Assembly: GCA_016712745.1 (NCBI GenBank)
Contig: JADJQN010000003.1
Coordinates: 806,001-870,000 of the forward strand
DNA length: 64,000 nucleotides
Direction of reading: 5' to 3'
DNA from: Sandaracinaceae bacterium
Lineage (GTDB): Bacteria > Myxococcota_A > Polyangia > Polyangiales > JADJQN01
This document shows positions 52,818 to 61,310 of the stretch, in pieces (positions within the stretch are counted from its first letter, which is position 1; the number at the start of each line of letters is the position of its first letter). The position numbers were made by a program, and so were the translations under genes. The notes beneath the pieces are model-generated. The model made no database searches. It worked only from the letters and a program-made list of their open reading frames with translations, and was not told where the DNA came from.

Positions 52818-53426
52818 TTAGGGGCCGAGGGAGAAGCGGATGCCGCCTACGAAGAAGGTGGCGTAGGAGAAGATGGGTTGCTGGCCTTCGTTGAATGCGA
52901 CGCCCGTGGTGATGTCGGCGCTGATCTCGCCGTAGAAGGCGAGCATCTGATGAGGGCGCGCGAGAATGCCTACGCCTGCGTGCGCGCCTTCGCCGCCAAC
53001 TTCGCCCATGCGGTGCACCATCGAGAAGCGGAAGAAGAGCGAGAAGAGTCCGTCCCACGAGGTATCGAAACGCACACCCACGTTCAGGACGCGGTAGGTC
53101 GGTGTCGGCGCGCCTTCCAAACCGAGTGTGTACGCGCCTTCGAGAGTGAAGCCTTTGTAACCAATGCCCGCCGTTCCGCGAAACGCTGCTTGAGCAATGT
53201 TCGGGATAGCGCATGGGTCCGCCGTCGGACACATATTCGCGATATCGAATTGGTTGACGAAACGCACGGTGGTCGTACCAACCGCCGCGTCGAGATCGAA
53301 ATGCCACGGCTGTACTTCGTCCCCCGCCTCGGGATCTTCTGCGGGCTCGATCTCGTACTGAGCGTTGGCGGTGGCAGAGCTGCCAACCAGCCAAAGCAAA
53401 GCCGCCATCGCTACAAAGTTACGCAT
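52818..53426 (-). CDS. Putative outer-membrane beta-barrel protein
   Basis: 202 residues from ATG 53426, signal peptide MRNFVAMAALLWLVGSSATANA then QYEIEP. The mature protein alternates Gly, aromatic and polar residues (GTAGIGYKGFTLEGAYTLGLEG, VLNVGVRFDTSWDGLFSLFFRFSM in outline) and ends FVGGIRFSLGP. Resembles the barrel-like proteins at 28156, 60696 and 62574 in style, not in close sequence. The N-terminal acidic stretch (EPAEDPEAGDEV) is a linker. Probably outer membrane; function unknown. Confidence 0.76.
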   Translation of the reverse strand: MRNFVAMAALLWLVGSSATANAQYEIEPAEDPEAGDEVQPWHFDLDAAVGTTTVRFVNQFDIANMCPTADPCAIPNIAQAAFRGTAGIGYKGFTLEGAYTLGLEGAPTPTYRVLNVGVRFDTSWDGLFSLFFRFSMVHRMGEVGGEGAHAGVGILARPHQMLAFYGEISADITTGVAFNEGQQPIFSYATFFVGGIRFSLGP

Positions 53427-53508
53427 AGCTCGAGAAAGAGAATACGGCAGATCGACTTTCCTCGTAGGGGGTATTCGCGCAGGCTTAATGAAGCGTCGCC
53501 CTGACCAC

Positions 53509-53853
53509 TCAACGTAAGATGCGCACGTGAGCGATTTGTTCACTCCGCAGGCGGTAAACGACGACCACGTGGATTTCTGCGGGCCCCCGGCCCCGAACAC
53601 GCTCCTCATCAACGACGTATTCGCCTGCACGGATACGCGTTACGACGTCGCAATGCAGCAAAGGATTCGCCTCGAACATCGCTTTATACGATTTTCGCAT
53701 CGCGTCATTGCCTTGCATCAGCACGTTGCCCTGCCCGTCTTCAACGACGCAGTCTTCCGTGAAACAAGGCATGAACTTATCTACATCGCGTGCGTTGTAC
53801 GCAATGAGCTGCGCTTCGACGGGGTCTAAGACCGCGGACGTTTGGCTCGACAT
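53509..53853 (-). CDS. NTF2-like / SnoaL-type domain protein
   Basis: 114 residues, cystatin-like NTF2 fold: VEAQLIAYNARDVDKFMPCFTEDCVVEDGQGNVL in outline, then KMFEANPLLHCDVV-like and EIHVVVVYRLRSEQIAHVRIL at the end. Proteins of this shape include polyketide cyclases, ketosteroid isomerase relatives and non-catalytic domains. No catalytic Asp/Tyr pair can be assigned by eye. Single minus-strand gene. A hairpin and an inverted repeat are upstream. Confidence 0.85.
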   Translation of the reverse strand: MSSQTSAVLDPVEAQLIAYNARDVDKFMPCFTEDCVVEDGQGNVLMQGNDAMRKSYKAMFEANPLLHCDVVTRIRAGEYVVDEERVRGRGPAEIHVVVVYRLRSEQIAHVRILR

Positions 53854-53945
53854 GAGGCTCCGAATGTAGGTGGGAGACGGACAGAATTCTTTTGAAAGGA
53901 ATCCGTCCGAATCCTACCTTTTTTCGGCGCGCGTCGTCAGCGCAC

Positions 53946-53966
53946 CTGATCAGCGAAGCTGATCAG
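53946..53966. repeat. Hairpin over FKBP stop codon
   Basis: Perfect 9-bp inverted repeat CTGATCAGC-gaa-GCTGATCAG, with the right arm covering the FKBP stop at 53963-53965. No T-run follows on the minus strand, so a terminator is not certain. The upstream 109-base gap (53854-53962) also has GACGG/CCGTC flanking an AT-rich segment (about 53877-53912). Confidence 0.55.
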
Positions 53967-54907
53967 CGAACGATGTTGAGCAACTCGACGTCGAACACGA
54001 GCATGCCCGCTGGACGACCGGGGCGTCCTTGGTACGCAAGACTCTCGGGGATCCACAGGCGGCGCTTCTCGCCTTCGACCATCAACTGAAGTCCTTCAGT
54101 CCAACCTGCGATCACGTTGCCAAGCGGAAACTCCGCCGGCTCACCACGCGTAACCGAGCTATCGAACATCTGACCATCGGTGGTCCAGCCTGTGTAGTGA
54201 ACGCGAACGACGTTCTGCGCGGTCGGATGCGTGGTGCCCGTGCCACGACGAAGAACGCGCGACTGAAGACCCGATGCCGTGCGCTCGGCCGTGCGCGGAG
54301 CTGCGCTTACATCCGGCGGAGCTGGGGGCGGCGGCGCGGGGGGTGGCGGGCCGGGAACGAAGTTCTGCAACTCGACGTCGAAGACGAGCATGCCAGCAGG
54401 ACCACCAGGGCGACCTTGATAGGCAAGCTCTTGCGGGATCCAGAAGCGACGCTTCTCGCCCTGAACCATCAACTGCAAGCCTTCAGTCCATCCCGTGATG
54501 ACCTGGTTCAAACCGAACGTGGCCGGTGTGCCGCGCACGACCGAGCTATCGAACATCTGGCCGTCGGTCGTCCAACCCGTGTAGTGCACGGTAACGCGAT
54601 CGGTCGCGCCCGGATGCGTGGTGCCAGTGCCGGGTTGCAAGACGCGGCTCGCAAGGCCTGTGGACGTACGCTGCGCGTCGGCAGGAACCGCAGCCACGTC
54701 AGCAGGCGCAGGCAATCCCGGCGGCCGCGCGGGGCGTGCCGGAGGCGCTTCGGCTTCGTGCGGAGTTGCGGTGTGCGTCTCGGCAGTGCCAGAGCGATCC
54801 CCCTCGCCCTGCTCTCGGAAATCCGGCTCGGCGCGGTTGCAGTGCGCGGTAAACACGACTGACGTGGCAAGCGATAAACTGGTCAAAAGCTTGGTCGAAT
54901 AGCTCAT
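53963..54907 (-). CDS. Tandem FKBP-type peptidyl-prolyl isomerase, secreted
   Basis: 314 residues from ATG 54907; the frame runs further upstream but overlaps the divergent gene. N-terminal hydrophobic segment ending in TAHC suggests a lipoprotein or secreted form, followed by a Pro/Ala/Glu linker. Two FKBP domains (about 95-195 and about 215-314) each contain VTVHYTGWTTDGQMFDSSV-type and GWTEGLQLMV-x-GEKRR blocks, with WIP, YQGRPG and MLVFDVELLN. The FKBP active-site residues (Tyr, Asp, Phe, Trp, Ile, Tyr) appear in both copies. The linker between the domains is Pro-rich. Catalyses cis-trans Pro isomerisation, probably for envelope proteins. Confidence 0.92.
   Translation of the reverse strand: MSYSTKLLTSLSLATSVVFTAHCNRAEPDFREQGEGDRSGTAETHTATPHEAEAPPARPARPPGLPAPADVAAVPADAQRTSTGLASRVLQPGTGTTHPGATDRVTVHYTGWTTDGQMFDSSVVRGTPATFGLNQVITGWTEGLQLMVQGEKRRFWIPQELAYQGRPGGPAGMLVFDVELQNFVPGPPPPAPPPPAPPDVSAAPRTAERTASGLQSRVLRRGTGTTHPTAQNVVRVHYTGWTTDGQMFDSSVTRGEPAEFPLGNVIAGWTEGLQLMVEGEKRRLWIPESLAYQGRPGRPAGMLVFDVELLNIVR
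53969..54680 (-). repeat. Direct repeat of FKBP domain DNA
   Basis: Two copies of about 320 bases each, 53969-54290 and 54361-54680, similar at DNA level (for example shared GGTCCAACC and ATCGAACATCTG). Recent internal duplication or gene conversion is likely. Confidence 0.7.
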
Positions 54908-54994
54908 GCGCGCGTCGTAACCGAGTCTTTGGCCGTTGTCGACCTCCTGCCACGAAACGGATAGTTTTCGGGCCTTGCGATAGGCTTTCCCGGC

Positions 54995-56107
54995 GTGAGC
55001 ACGACCCTTCCCGACCCCGATAAAACCCGCAGACAGGTCGGCCTTGGAATGCTCGTCGTCTCGAGTCTTTTCGGCTTGGTGCTGCTCCTGATCTTCGTGC
55101 TTCTGCCGCCTCTTGCGAGCGACAACCCCATGCACGCCTATGGATCGATGTTGCTCGGAGCAACCCTGGCGCTGCCAGCCGGGCTTGTCTATTTGCTCAT
55201 CCCGCGCACGTTCGATCGCTACGATCCGGAACCTTGGTACGCACTCGTGGGCTGCTTGATGTGGGGCGGTATTTGCGCGGCAGCGTTTTCAATTCCGATC
55301 AACACGTGCGTCATGTCTCTGGGTAGCGAGGCACTGGGCGCGGTGGTGAGTGCTCCCTTCGTGGAAGAGTTCTGGAAGGGCATCGGCATCGTCGGTGTGT
55401 TCTACTTTCTGCACCGTGAATTTGACGGCATCGTGGACGGCATCATCTACGCGACGTTCATCGCGCTTGCCTTCGCGATCACGGAGAACGTGATCTACTA
55501 CGCACGTGGCGCCGAGCAGGGCATGGGCATGTTGGCCGTAACGGTTTTCTTCCGCGGCATCATGAGCCCTTGGCTTCACCCACTCTTCACCGCGATGACC
55601 GGCATGGGTTTTGGAATTGCGCGCGAGACGAAATTGGGGTGGGTGAAGTTTCTAGCGCCAATCGGCGGGTACTGCGTGGCGGTCCTGCTACACATGACGT
55701 GGAATGGAAGCGCAACTCTCTCCGCGAGCACCGATGGCGGGGCGAAGTGGCTCTTTTTTATCCTCTACCCAGGCTGGATCCTTCTGGTGATTGGCTTCTT
55801 TATCTCGCTCTTCTTCCTGGTTAAGCGTCGCGGCAGAATCCTGCGCGAATACCTGCTTGATGAGGTCGCGCTGGGAACGATCACGCAGAGTGAACTCGAC
55901 CTGGTATGCGCGCCTTTTGGTCGTTTGCGCGCCCACCGTCGGCATGGGCTTGCGGGTGCTAACTTCGTAAGCGCAATAGCGCGCCTATCGCTTTCAAAGT
56001 GGCATGTGTCGCGCGCCTATGCGACGAACACCCGCACACTTAGCTGGGATTTCATTGTTCCGCTGCGCCAGGAGATTGCACACCTCCGTCGCACGCTTCG
56101 TGATTAG
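54995..56107 (+). CDS. PrsW-family intramembrane metalloprotease
   Basis: 370 residues from GTG 54995, about eight membrane segments. The family motif EExxK is at VEEFWKGIGIV, then FDGIVDGIIYATFIALAFAITENVIYY in outline (second motif, E/N region), and HPLFTAMTGMGFG (conserved His). PrsW cleaves anti-sigma factors or other membrane substrates within the bilayer; targets here are unknown. The C-terminal 80 residues are hydrophilic. It ends overlapping the convergent M32 carboxypeptidase stop. Confidence 0.9.
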   Translation: MSTTLPDPDKTRRQVGLGMLVVSSLFGLVLLLIFVLLPPLASDNPMHAYGSMLLGATLALPAGLVYLLIPRTFDRYDPEPWYALVGCLMWGGICAAAFSIPINTCVMSLGSEALGAVVSAPFVEEFWKGIGIVGVFYFLHREFDGIVDGIIYATFIALAFAITENVIYYARGAEQGMGMLAVTVFFRGIMSPWLHPLFTAMTGMGFGIARETKLGWVKFLAPIGGYCVAVLLHMTWNGSATLSASTDGGAKWLFFILYPGWILLVIGFFISLFFLVKRRGRILREYLLDEVALGTITQSELDLVCAPFGRLRAHRRHGLAGANFVSAIARLSLSKWHVSRAYATNTRTLSWDFIVPLRQEIAHLRRTLRD

Positions 56108-57621
56108 CCGAGGTTGTAGAGCTCGCTGTACTTCGTGCGCAGATAGTTCATGTAGGGCGCAATGTGCAGCGGTGCACCGGTCGCAAGCTTCATGACTTCT
56201 TCCGGCAGGTAGCAGCGACCGTGCTTGTAGAGATGCTCGGTGAGCCAGCCGCGCAAGGGAGCGAAGTTGCCAGCAGCGATATCGCTCGGGATGCTCGGCT
56301 GTGCTTTGATCGCACTGGCGAAGGCTTGCGCGGCGAAAATATTGCCAATGGTGTAGCCCTGAAACGTCCCGCCAATGGGCGATGAGTACCAGTGCACGTC
56401 CTGAAGCACGCCGTTCTTGTCGTCCGGTGACGACACACCAAGGTCTGCTTTGTAGCGAGCGCGCCACGCCTCGGGCAAATCGCGCACAGCGAGCTTTCCT
56501 TCAAGCATCTCGAGCTCAAGGTCGAAACGTATCATCACGTGCAAGTTGTACGTGACCTCATCGGCATCGACGCGCACGAGCGAGCGCTCGACTTTGTTGA
56601 TCGCGGCGTAGAATGTTTTGAGCGGCACCGTGCGAAAGCTAGGGAAGGCCTCTTGAAGCGCCGGGTAGAAGTGCGTCCAGAACGCGAGCGACCTGCCGAC
56701 GAGGTTTTCCCAGAGCCGCGATTGGCTTTCGTGCACGCCGGCCGAAGCGCCTTGCCCAATGGGCAATCCATCGAGAACTTTGGCGGTGCCTTGCTCGTAC
56801 ATGGCGTGGCCTGATTCGTGAATCGTGCCGAAGAGGGCATCGCCCAAATCCTTCTCGTTCACACGCGTCGTGATGCGCACGTCCCCGAGAGCGAAACGCG
56901 TCATGAACGGATGATGCGTCTTGTCCTGACGACCGCGTGTGAAGTCGTATCCGAGTTGGCGGACAACTTTCTCGCCGAACGCCAACTGCACTGCTTCCGG
57001 AAAATTTCCCTGAAGGCATGTATCGTCAATCTGCTTGCTGCTTGCGATTGCCTCCACAAGTGGAACGAGCTCACGACGCAGTTCGGTGAAAAGTGCGCGC
57101 ACCGACGTCGCCGACATTCCCGGATCGGACGCATCAATAAGCGGGTCGGCAATATGGCCGGTCGCTGGGAAGAACGACGCCATCTCGCGACTCAGGTCGA
57201 GCGTCTTCTCGAGAATCGGCTGCATGCGCGCGAAGTCATTGGCGGGACGCGCTTCGGTCCACGCGTTGTAGCTCTTCGACATGTGGTCGTAGAGGCGCGA
57301 GGTGAAGGCTGGGGGGATCTTGGTGGCGCGCTCGTAGTCCCGTCGCGCCATGCGTACCAGGCTTGCATCAGTGCTCGTATTTGTAGGCGTGCTCGTTAAG
57401 GGACTCAGCGTCTCAAGCAGCTTGCCGAGAGCGTCATCGACGGAGCGTTCGTGAGCGATGCGCGCCAGTGTTGCGAGTTGCCGACCGCGCGATTCTGCGC
57501 CGCCGCTTGGCATGTATGTCGCCTGATCCCAGTCGAGCACCGCCGCTGCGCTTTGCAAATCGTGAATCTCGGTAAGGCGCGTCTTCAGCTGCTCGAGCTC
57601 GTTTTCCATAGGCACGCGCAT
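56104..57621 (-). CDS. M32 carboxypeptidase (Taq family)
   Basis: 505 residues. Zinc motif IHESGHAMYEQG (HEXXH) with the downstream Glu in GVHESQSRLWENLVGRS, and NLHVMIRFDLE / YKADLGV blocks typical of M32. A single-domain cytosolic metallocarboxypeptidase that removes C-terminal residues from peptides. Two Met starts are possible: ATG 57621 and ATG 57609, the latter 11 bases after GAGG; the choice changes only four residues. The length matches the family. Confidence 0.95.
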   Translation of the reverse strand: MRVPMENELEQLKTRLTEIHDLQSAAAVLDWDQATYMPSGGAESRGRQLATLARIAHERSVDDALGKLLETLSPLTSTPTNTSTDASLVRMARRDYERATKIPPAFTSRLYDHMSKSYNAWTEARPANDFARMQPILEKTLDLSREMASFFPATGHIADPLIDASDPGMSATSVRALFTELRRELVPLVEAIASSKQIDDTCLQGNFPEAVQLAFGEKVVRQLGYDFTRGRQDKTHHPFMTRFALGDVRITTRVNEKDLGDALFGTIHESGHAMYEQGTAKVLDGLPIGQGASAGVHESQSRLWENLVGRSLAFWTHFYPALQEAFPSFRTVPLKTFYAAINKVERSLVRVDADEVTYNLHVMIRFDLELEMLEGKLAVRDLPEAWRARYKADLGVSSPDDKNGVLQDVHWYSSPIGGTFQGYTIGNIFAAQAFASAIKAQPSIPSDIAAGNFAPLRGWLTEHLYKHGRCYLPEEVMKLATGAPLHIAPYMNYLRTKYSELYNLG

Positions 57622-57669
57622 CCTCGCAAACGTTGGCTCCTAGATCCAATGATCTTTCGAGGGCCGCAG

Positions 57670-57903
57670 CTAGGTTGTGCCACGGTCGGCCAGAAACTTC
57701 TTAATGTGCTCCGAGCGAGAGCCATTCCAGCCGCAACGGGTGCAATCGCGTTTCTCGGACGACGTCTCGTGCATCGGGTGAGTGCACATCGCTTTGCCGT
57801 AAAGCACATGCGCGCACTCGGCGCAGAGCGAATCCATGGAGGAGACGCCAGGTACAAACGGGGATCCACATTCATCACACGCCGTAGTCGACGGATTCGC
57901 CAT
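57670..57903 (-). CDS. Small zinc-ribbon-like protein
   Basis: 77 residues from ATG 57903. Cys pairs CDEC, CAEC and CTRC plus a Cys/His segment (CTHPMH) could bind two metal ions. The C-terminal ends SRSEHIKKFLADRG. Very small cytosolic protein, not recognised by name, perhaps a nucleic-acid or protein-interaction module. It has its own start 40 bases from the MsrB end on the same strand, so possibly the same transcript. Confidence 0.75.
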   Translation of the reverse strand: MANPSTTACDECGSPFVPGVSSMDSLCAECAHVLYGKAMCTHPMHETSSEKRDCTRCGWNGSRSEHIKKFLADRGTT

Positions 57904-57943
57904 ACGCCCTAGTCTCGCACAAAGAGGGGCTCGATGGCGACGC

Positions 57944-58354
57944 TCACTTGCTCTTCGGTTTGTCCGTCTCGTGAACGATCGATACGGAGTTGATGCAGAA
58001 ACGGCGGCCGGTAGGCTGGGGGCCGTCGTCAAAGACGTGTCCGAGATGAGCGCCACATTTCGCGCACATCACTTCGGTCCGTGACATGCCATAGGTGCTG
58101 TCTTCATCGTAAACAACCGAGTCAGTTCCGATCGGTTGGAAGAAGCTTGGCCATCCGCAGCCCGCATCAAACTTGGTATCCGCCTCAAAGAGCGGCTCAC
58201 CGCAGCACACGCAGCTGTAGGCGCCCTTTTCTTCGAAGTTCCAATATGCTCCGGTAAAGGCGGGTTCTGTGCCCTTCTTTCGCGCGACTTCATACTGTTC
58301 GGGAGTCAGCGCCTGCTGCCACTCAGCGTCGGTTTTCTCAACTTTGAACTTCAT
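57944..58354 (-). CDS. msrB: Peptide methionine-R-sulfoxide reductase
   Basis: 136 residues. Reduces Met-R-sulfoxide in proteins. Motifs: GAYSCVCCGEPLF and VMCAKCGAHLGH (four zinc Cys), FDAGCGWPSF, VVYDEDSTYGMSRTEV and the catalytic Cys in RRFCINSVSI. No signal peptide, so cytosolic. Start ATG 58354, divergent from the DUF455 gene over 13 bases. Confidence 0.96.
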   Translation of the reverse strand: MKFKVEKTDAEWQQALTPEQYEVARKKGTEPAFTGAYWNFEEKGAYSCVCCGEPLFEADTKFDAGCGWPSFFQPIGTDSVVYDEDSTYGMSRTEVMCAKCGAHLGHVFDDGPQPTGRRFCINSVSIVHETDKPKSK

Positions 58355-58367
58355 GGATCCTCCCTAA

Positions 58368-59171
58368 GTGCTTCCTAAGCTAGATACCCTTGAGCGCTGG
58401 GCATACGACTATGTGGTGTCGACAAGCCTCAAGCACAAGCTCTCCCCAGATAGGGCACCGCGCGAGAGCGATCAAGAATTTGTCGGACTTCGCGTCGATG
58501 TGCCAGGGCGCCCCGGCGAGTTGCGCGTCGTATCTCATGCGCGCAAAGCACCGCGCAAAGGCGCGCTGCGCGAGCCGGCGCGGCGCGCGGAACTGTTACA
58601 TACATTTTTGCATCATGAGCTTCAGGCCGCCGAGCTTATGTGCTGGGCGATTTTGGCTTTTCCAAACGCGCCGATTTCGTTTCGACGAGGGCTTGCACAG
58701 ATCGCTGAAGACGAAGTTCGGCACATGGCTCTGTATCATGCGCACATCGAATCGCTTGGCTATGGCGTCGGCGAGTTTCAAGTACGCGATTGGTTTTGGG
58801 AGCGCATCCCCAACGCCGCAAACGAGCAGGAATTTGTGGCATCGATTGGCATTGGCCTCGAAGGCGGAAACTTAGATCACACCGAGCGATTCGCGAAACT
58901 TTTTCGCGAGGTCGGCGATGAAGCCGGCGCTCTTATTCAGGAGACTGTTGGGGCAGAAGAAGTTGCGCACGTTCGTTTTGCTCTGCACTGGTTCGAGAAG
59001 TTTGGCGTAGCGCCGACCTTCGACGCTTGGCTTGCTACGCTACCGGCGCCTATGTCGCCGATGACCATGCGCGGTGATCCTCTCAACGTCGAAGCTCGCA
59101 CCCGTGCTGGTTTCACGCCCCATTTCCTTACGGAGCTCCGCGCATGGAAACCCGCACCCCCTGGGTCTTGA
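58368..59171 (+). CDS. DUF455 family ferritin-like protein
   Basis: 267 residues from GTG 58368. Helical bundle with metal-binding motifs: LHHELQAAELMCWAILAF, IAEDEVRHMALYHAHIESLG and VGAEEVAHVRFALHWFEKF (ExxH in the second and third). Family members resemble the tRNA hydroxylase MiaE type diiron fold. Start of an overlapping pair with the ATP-grasp gene (28-base overlap). Diiron oxygenase or hydroxylase activity is inferred from the fold; the substrate is unknown. Confidence 0.87.
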   Translation: MLPKLDTLERWAYDYVVSTSLKHKLSPDRAPRESDQEFVGLRVDVPGRPGELRVVSHARKAPRKGALREPARRAELLHTFLHHELQAAELMCWAILAFPNAPISFRRGLAQIAEDEVRHMALYHAHIESLGYGVGEFQVRDWFWERIPNAANEQEFVASIGIGLEGGNLDHTERFAKLFREVGDEAGALIQETVGAEEVAHVRFALHWFEKFGVAPTFDAWLATLPAPMSPMTMRGDPLNVEARTRAGFTPHFLTELRAWKPAPPGS

Positions 59172-59989
59172 ACTTCGACGCCGATCTCGAGCTCGAGTTC
59201 GGCGAGAACTATCAACGACCGCAAGTGATCGCCGCGCGATTTGAAGATCTACGTGCGCGCGCGGCGGGCCTTTCGCGCGACGGTGCACCGGGAGTGGGCT
59301 ACGCATTCTGCCCAACGCCAACTGCCATCGCTGAGCTTTCGCGACTCGGCGTGAAGGTCGCAGCGGCTCCCTCGTTCGACATCCTACGACGCGTGAATCA
59401 TCGCGCGTTCTGTCACTCGCTGCCCGACCGTTTGCCTCACGCGGCATACGCAAGCGATGTGGGCGCGCTCACGGCGACGATGCAGCGCGCACCTTCGCAG
59501 CAAGCGTGGATGGTGCGGCGGCCATTTGGATTTGCGGGTCGAGGGCGCAAACGTTTTCGCGGGACGTTGCCCGAGAACGTTCTGCGCTGGCTACACGCGA
59601 GCTTCTCTGTGGGTGAGGGTGTTGAGCTCGTGCCTTGGGTCGAGCGCACTCTCGATTTCGGACAGCATGGTTATCTCGCCCGCGATGGAAAGCTCACTCT
59701 CGGCGAGCTAACGATTCAAGAATGCGACGAACAGGGTGCATGGCTCCGCACGCGGCGCGCAGCGCCCGACGAGGTTGCGATCGATGAGCGAGACCGCATC
59801 CGAGCGATGGCCGAGCGTGTAGCATCTTCCCTCCTTGCCGAAGGCTATTTCGGACCTTTCGGGATCGACGGCTTCCGCTTTCGCGATACAGACGGCGTGC
59901 TGCGCCTCCACAGTTGCTGCGACGTCAATGCGCGTTACTCGATGGGTTGGGCGACGGGCATGGGGGACAACCGTCCCGATCTTACTTAA
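59144..59989 (+). CDS. ATP-grasp-like protein paired with DUF455
   Basis: 281 residues from ATG 59144, which lies 28 bases inside the DUF455 gene. ATP-grasp-like segments: WMVRRPFGFAGRGRKR (nucleotide loop), VELVPWVERTLDFG, GPFGIDGFRF and DVNARYSMGWATGMG (metal ligands D...N, resembling the E-x-N-P-R-Y end of ATP-grasp enzymes). Carboxylate-amine or carboxylate-thiol ligation is the expected chemistry. Coupling with a ferritin-like partner suggests they act on the same substrate. Convergent with the cyclase gene over 8 bases. Confidence 0.8.
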   Translation: METRTPWVLNFDADLELEFGENYQRPQVIAARFEDLRARAAGLSRDGAPGVGYAFCPTPTAIAELSRLGVKVAAAPSFDILRRVNHRAFCHSLPDRLPHAAYASDVGALTATMQRAPSQQAWMVRRPFGFAGRGRKRFRGTLPENVLRWLHASFSVGEGVELVPWVERTLDFGQHGYLARDGKLTLGELTIQECDEQGAWLRTRRAAPDEVAIDERDRIRAMAERVASSLLAEGYFGPFGIDGFRFRDTDGVLRLHSCCDVNARYSMGWATGMGDNRPDLT

Positions 59990-60653
59990 AGCGAACGCGC
60001 GCGTGTTTGGCTTTCTTGCGCAGGTCCGATTCCTCGTTCACATCGTAGCTCACGGAGAAATAGGGCTTCTTCGTACCGCCAAGCCGTCCGCCTTTGACTT
60101 CGTGAAACGAGATGCCTTTCATGCGCCCGATTTTTTTCGCGGCACCGGGCGTTGCAAGCACATCGTAGGTTCCCGCGATGTCTTCGCCTAGCTTGGCCGC
60201 AAAGTTTACCTCGATGCCAAAAACTTCGTCGTCGCCAAGCTTGAGCACATCCCCGTATCCGATGCCGCATCCGAGATAGATGCGATCCGGTTCTTTCACG
60301 TCGAGGTTGTGCGAGTGCAGCGCGCGCTGCGCATCAATGCACGCGGCCATAGCCTTGCGCGGCTCACGAAAGAGAATGAGCTGAGAGTCGGCGATGGTCT
60401 TGAGCACGAAGCCTGAGTGCCTCTCCCACACCGGCGTGCAGATCTGTTTCATCTGATGAATCAAGACCAAGAACGGCACGATGCCAGCTTGGGCCGAGCG
60501 CCGAGAGAAACCGCACATGTCGGTAAAGACGATGCACCAGTTCTCGCCAAACAAATCCCAGATGCGTTTGTCGATCGACGCGGTGTCGGCACCCGCCTGC
60601 GTGCGGGCCAGAATGAGCGACTCGAGAGATTGAGCGGACTTAGTCACGCGCAC
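59982..60653 (-). CDS. Adenylate/guanylate cyclase-homology protein
   Basis: 223 residues from GTG 60653. Class III cyclase-homology domain: CIVFTDMCGFSRRSAQAG (metal Asp region), FVLKTIADSQLILF (second Asp), GCGIGYGDVLKLG and FGIEVNFAAKLGEDIAG (Asn). A conserved dimer-interface pattern is present, but full catalytic competence is unclear because the Lys/Asp substrate pair is not evident. No attached sensor domain. Cytosolic; signalling role inferred. Confidence 0.83.
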   Translation of the reverse strand: MRVTKSAQSLESLILARTQAGADTASIDKRIWDLFGENWCIVFTDMCGFSRRSAQAGIVPFLVLIHQMKQICTPVWERHSGFVLKTIADSQLILFREPRKAMAACIDAQRALHSHNLDVKEPDRIYLGCGIGYGDVLKLGDDEVFGIEVNFAAKLGEDIAGTYDVLATPGAAKKIGRMKGISFHEVKGGRLGGTKKPYFSVSYDVNEESDLRKKAKHARVRFK

Positions 60654-60695
60654 AATCTTACAAGATGCTCATCGAAACAACGAGTCAATCAAGGT

Positions 60696-61310
60696 TCACC
60701 AGCGTAGGGCGTCGATGCTCCCATTGATGCCCAGCACGATCGTCACGATCGACGGTTCAGAAATGACGAGCATGCGTAGTTCAGGACCCATGCGGATGCG
60801 ACCGAAGGCGACGGGCCGCACACTCGCGGCGATCGACCAGCCAAGATTCCAACGTGCGGGCGTAACGGCCGTACCGCCGACGTTGGCCTCTAGGAATGTG
60901 CGGAAGAAGCTAAGCTCGCCTCGAACGCGCAGCCACGGGGTCACGTCCACCGAGGGGCCAAGCGCGATCGAGAGCGCGCTTAGATTGGCGGCTGTCGTTG
61001 TGCCAGAGCTGGGCGTGCTGGTGAAGATCGGATAGTAAGCGATTTCAAAATAGGGCGCGACGAAGTACAGGGACCGCATTGTGGCGCCAAGCGCGAAGTA
61101 TGGGCCTCCGAGCTCCGCAGCAGACTCGCGCGCTGGATTGTAGGCGAACGAACCCGAGCCCGCGATGCCAAGGGTAAGATCAGTTTCGACTGCGAACGTG
61201 GTTGGTGTGGGCGCAGGAGCGGCCTCAGCCTGCTGAGCGAACGCGCGCTCACTCAAACCGGCGATCAGAAGGCTGCTGGCTATGGCGAAAAATCGTGTCG
61301 GCAAACTCAT
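60696..61310 (-). CDS. Putative outer-membrane protein
   Basis: 204 residues from ATG 61310, overlapping the GDPD stop as ATGA. Signal peptide MSLPTRFFAIASSLLIAGLS...AFA, then an Ala/Pro linker and barrel-like strands (FALGATMRSLYFVAPYFEIAYY, VRGELSFFRTFLEANV). It ends in GSIDALRW, with a terminal Trp (aromatic ends are typical of outer-membrane barrels). Third gene of a translationally coupled trio with the GDPD and the barrel protein at 62574. Confidence 0.75.
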   Translation of the reverse strand: MSLPTRFFAIASSLLIAGLSERAFAQQAEAAPAPTPTTFAVETDLTLGIAGSGSFAYNPARESAAELGGPYFALGATMRSLYFVAPYFEIAYYPIFTSTPSSGTTTAANLSALSIALGPSVDVTPWLRVRGELSFFRTFLEANVGGTAVTPARWNLGWSIAASVRPVAFGRIRMGPELRMLVISEPSIVTIVLGINGSIDALRW

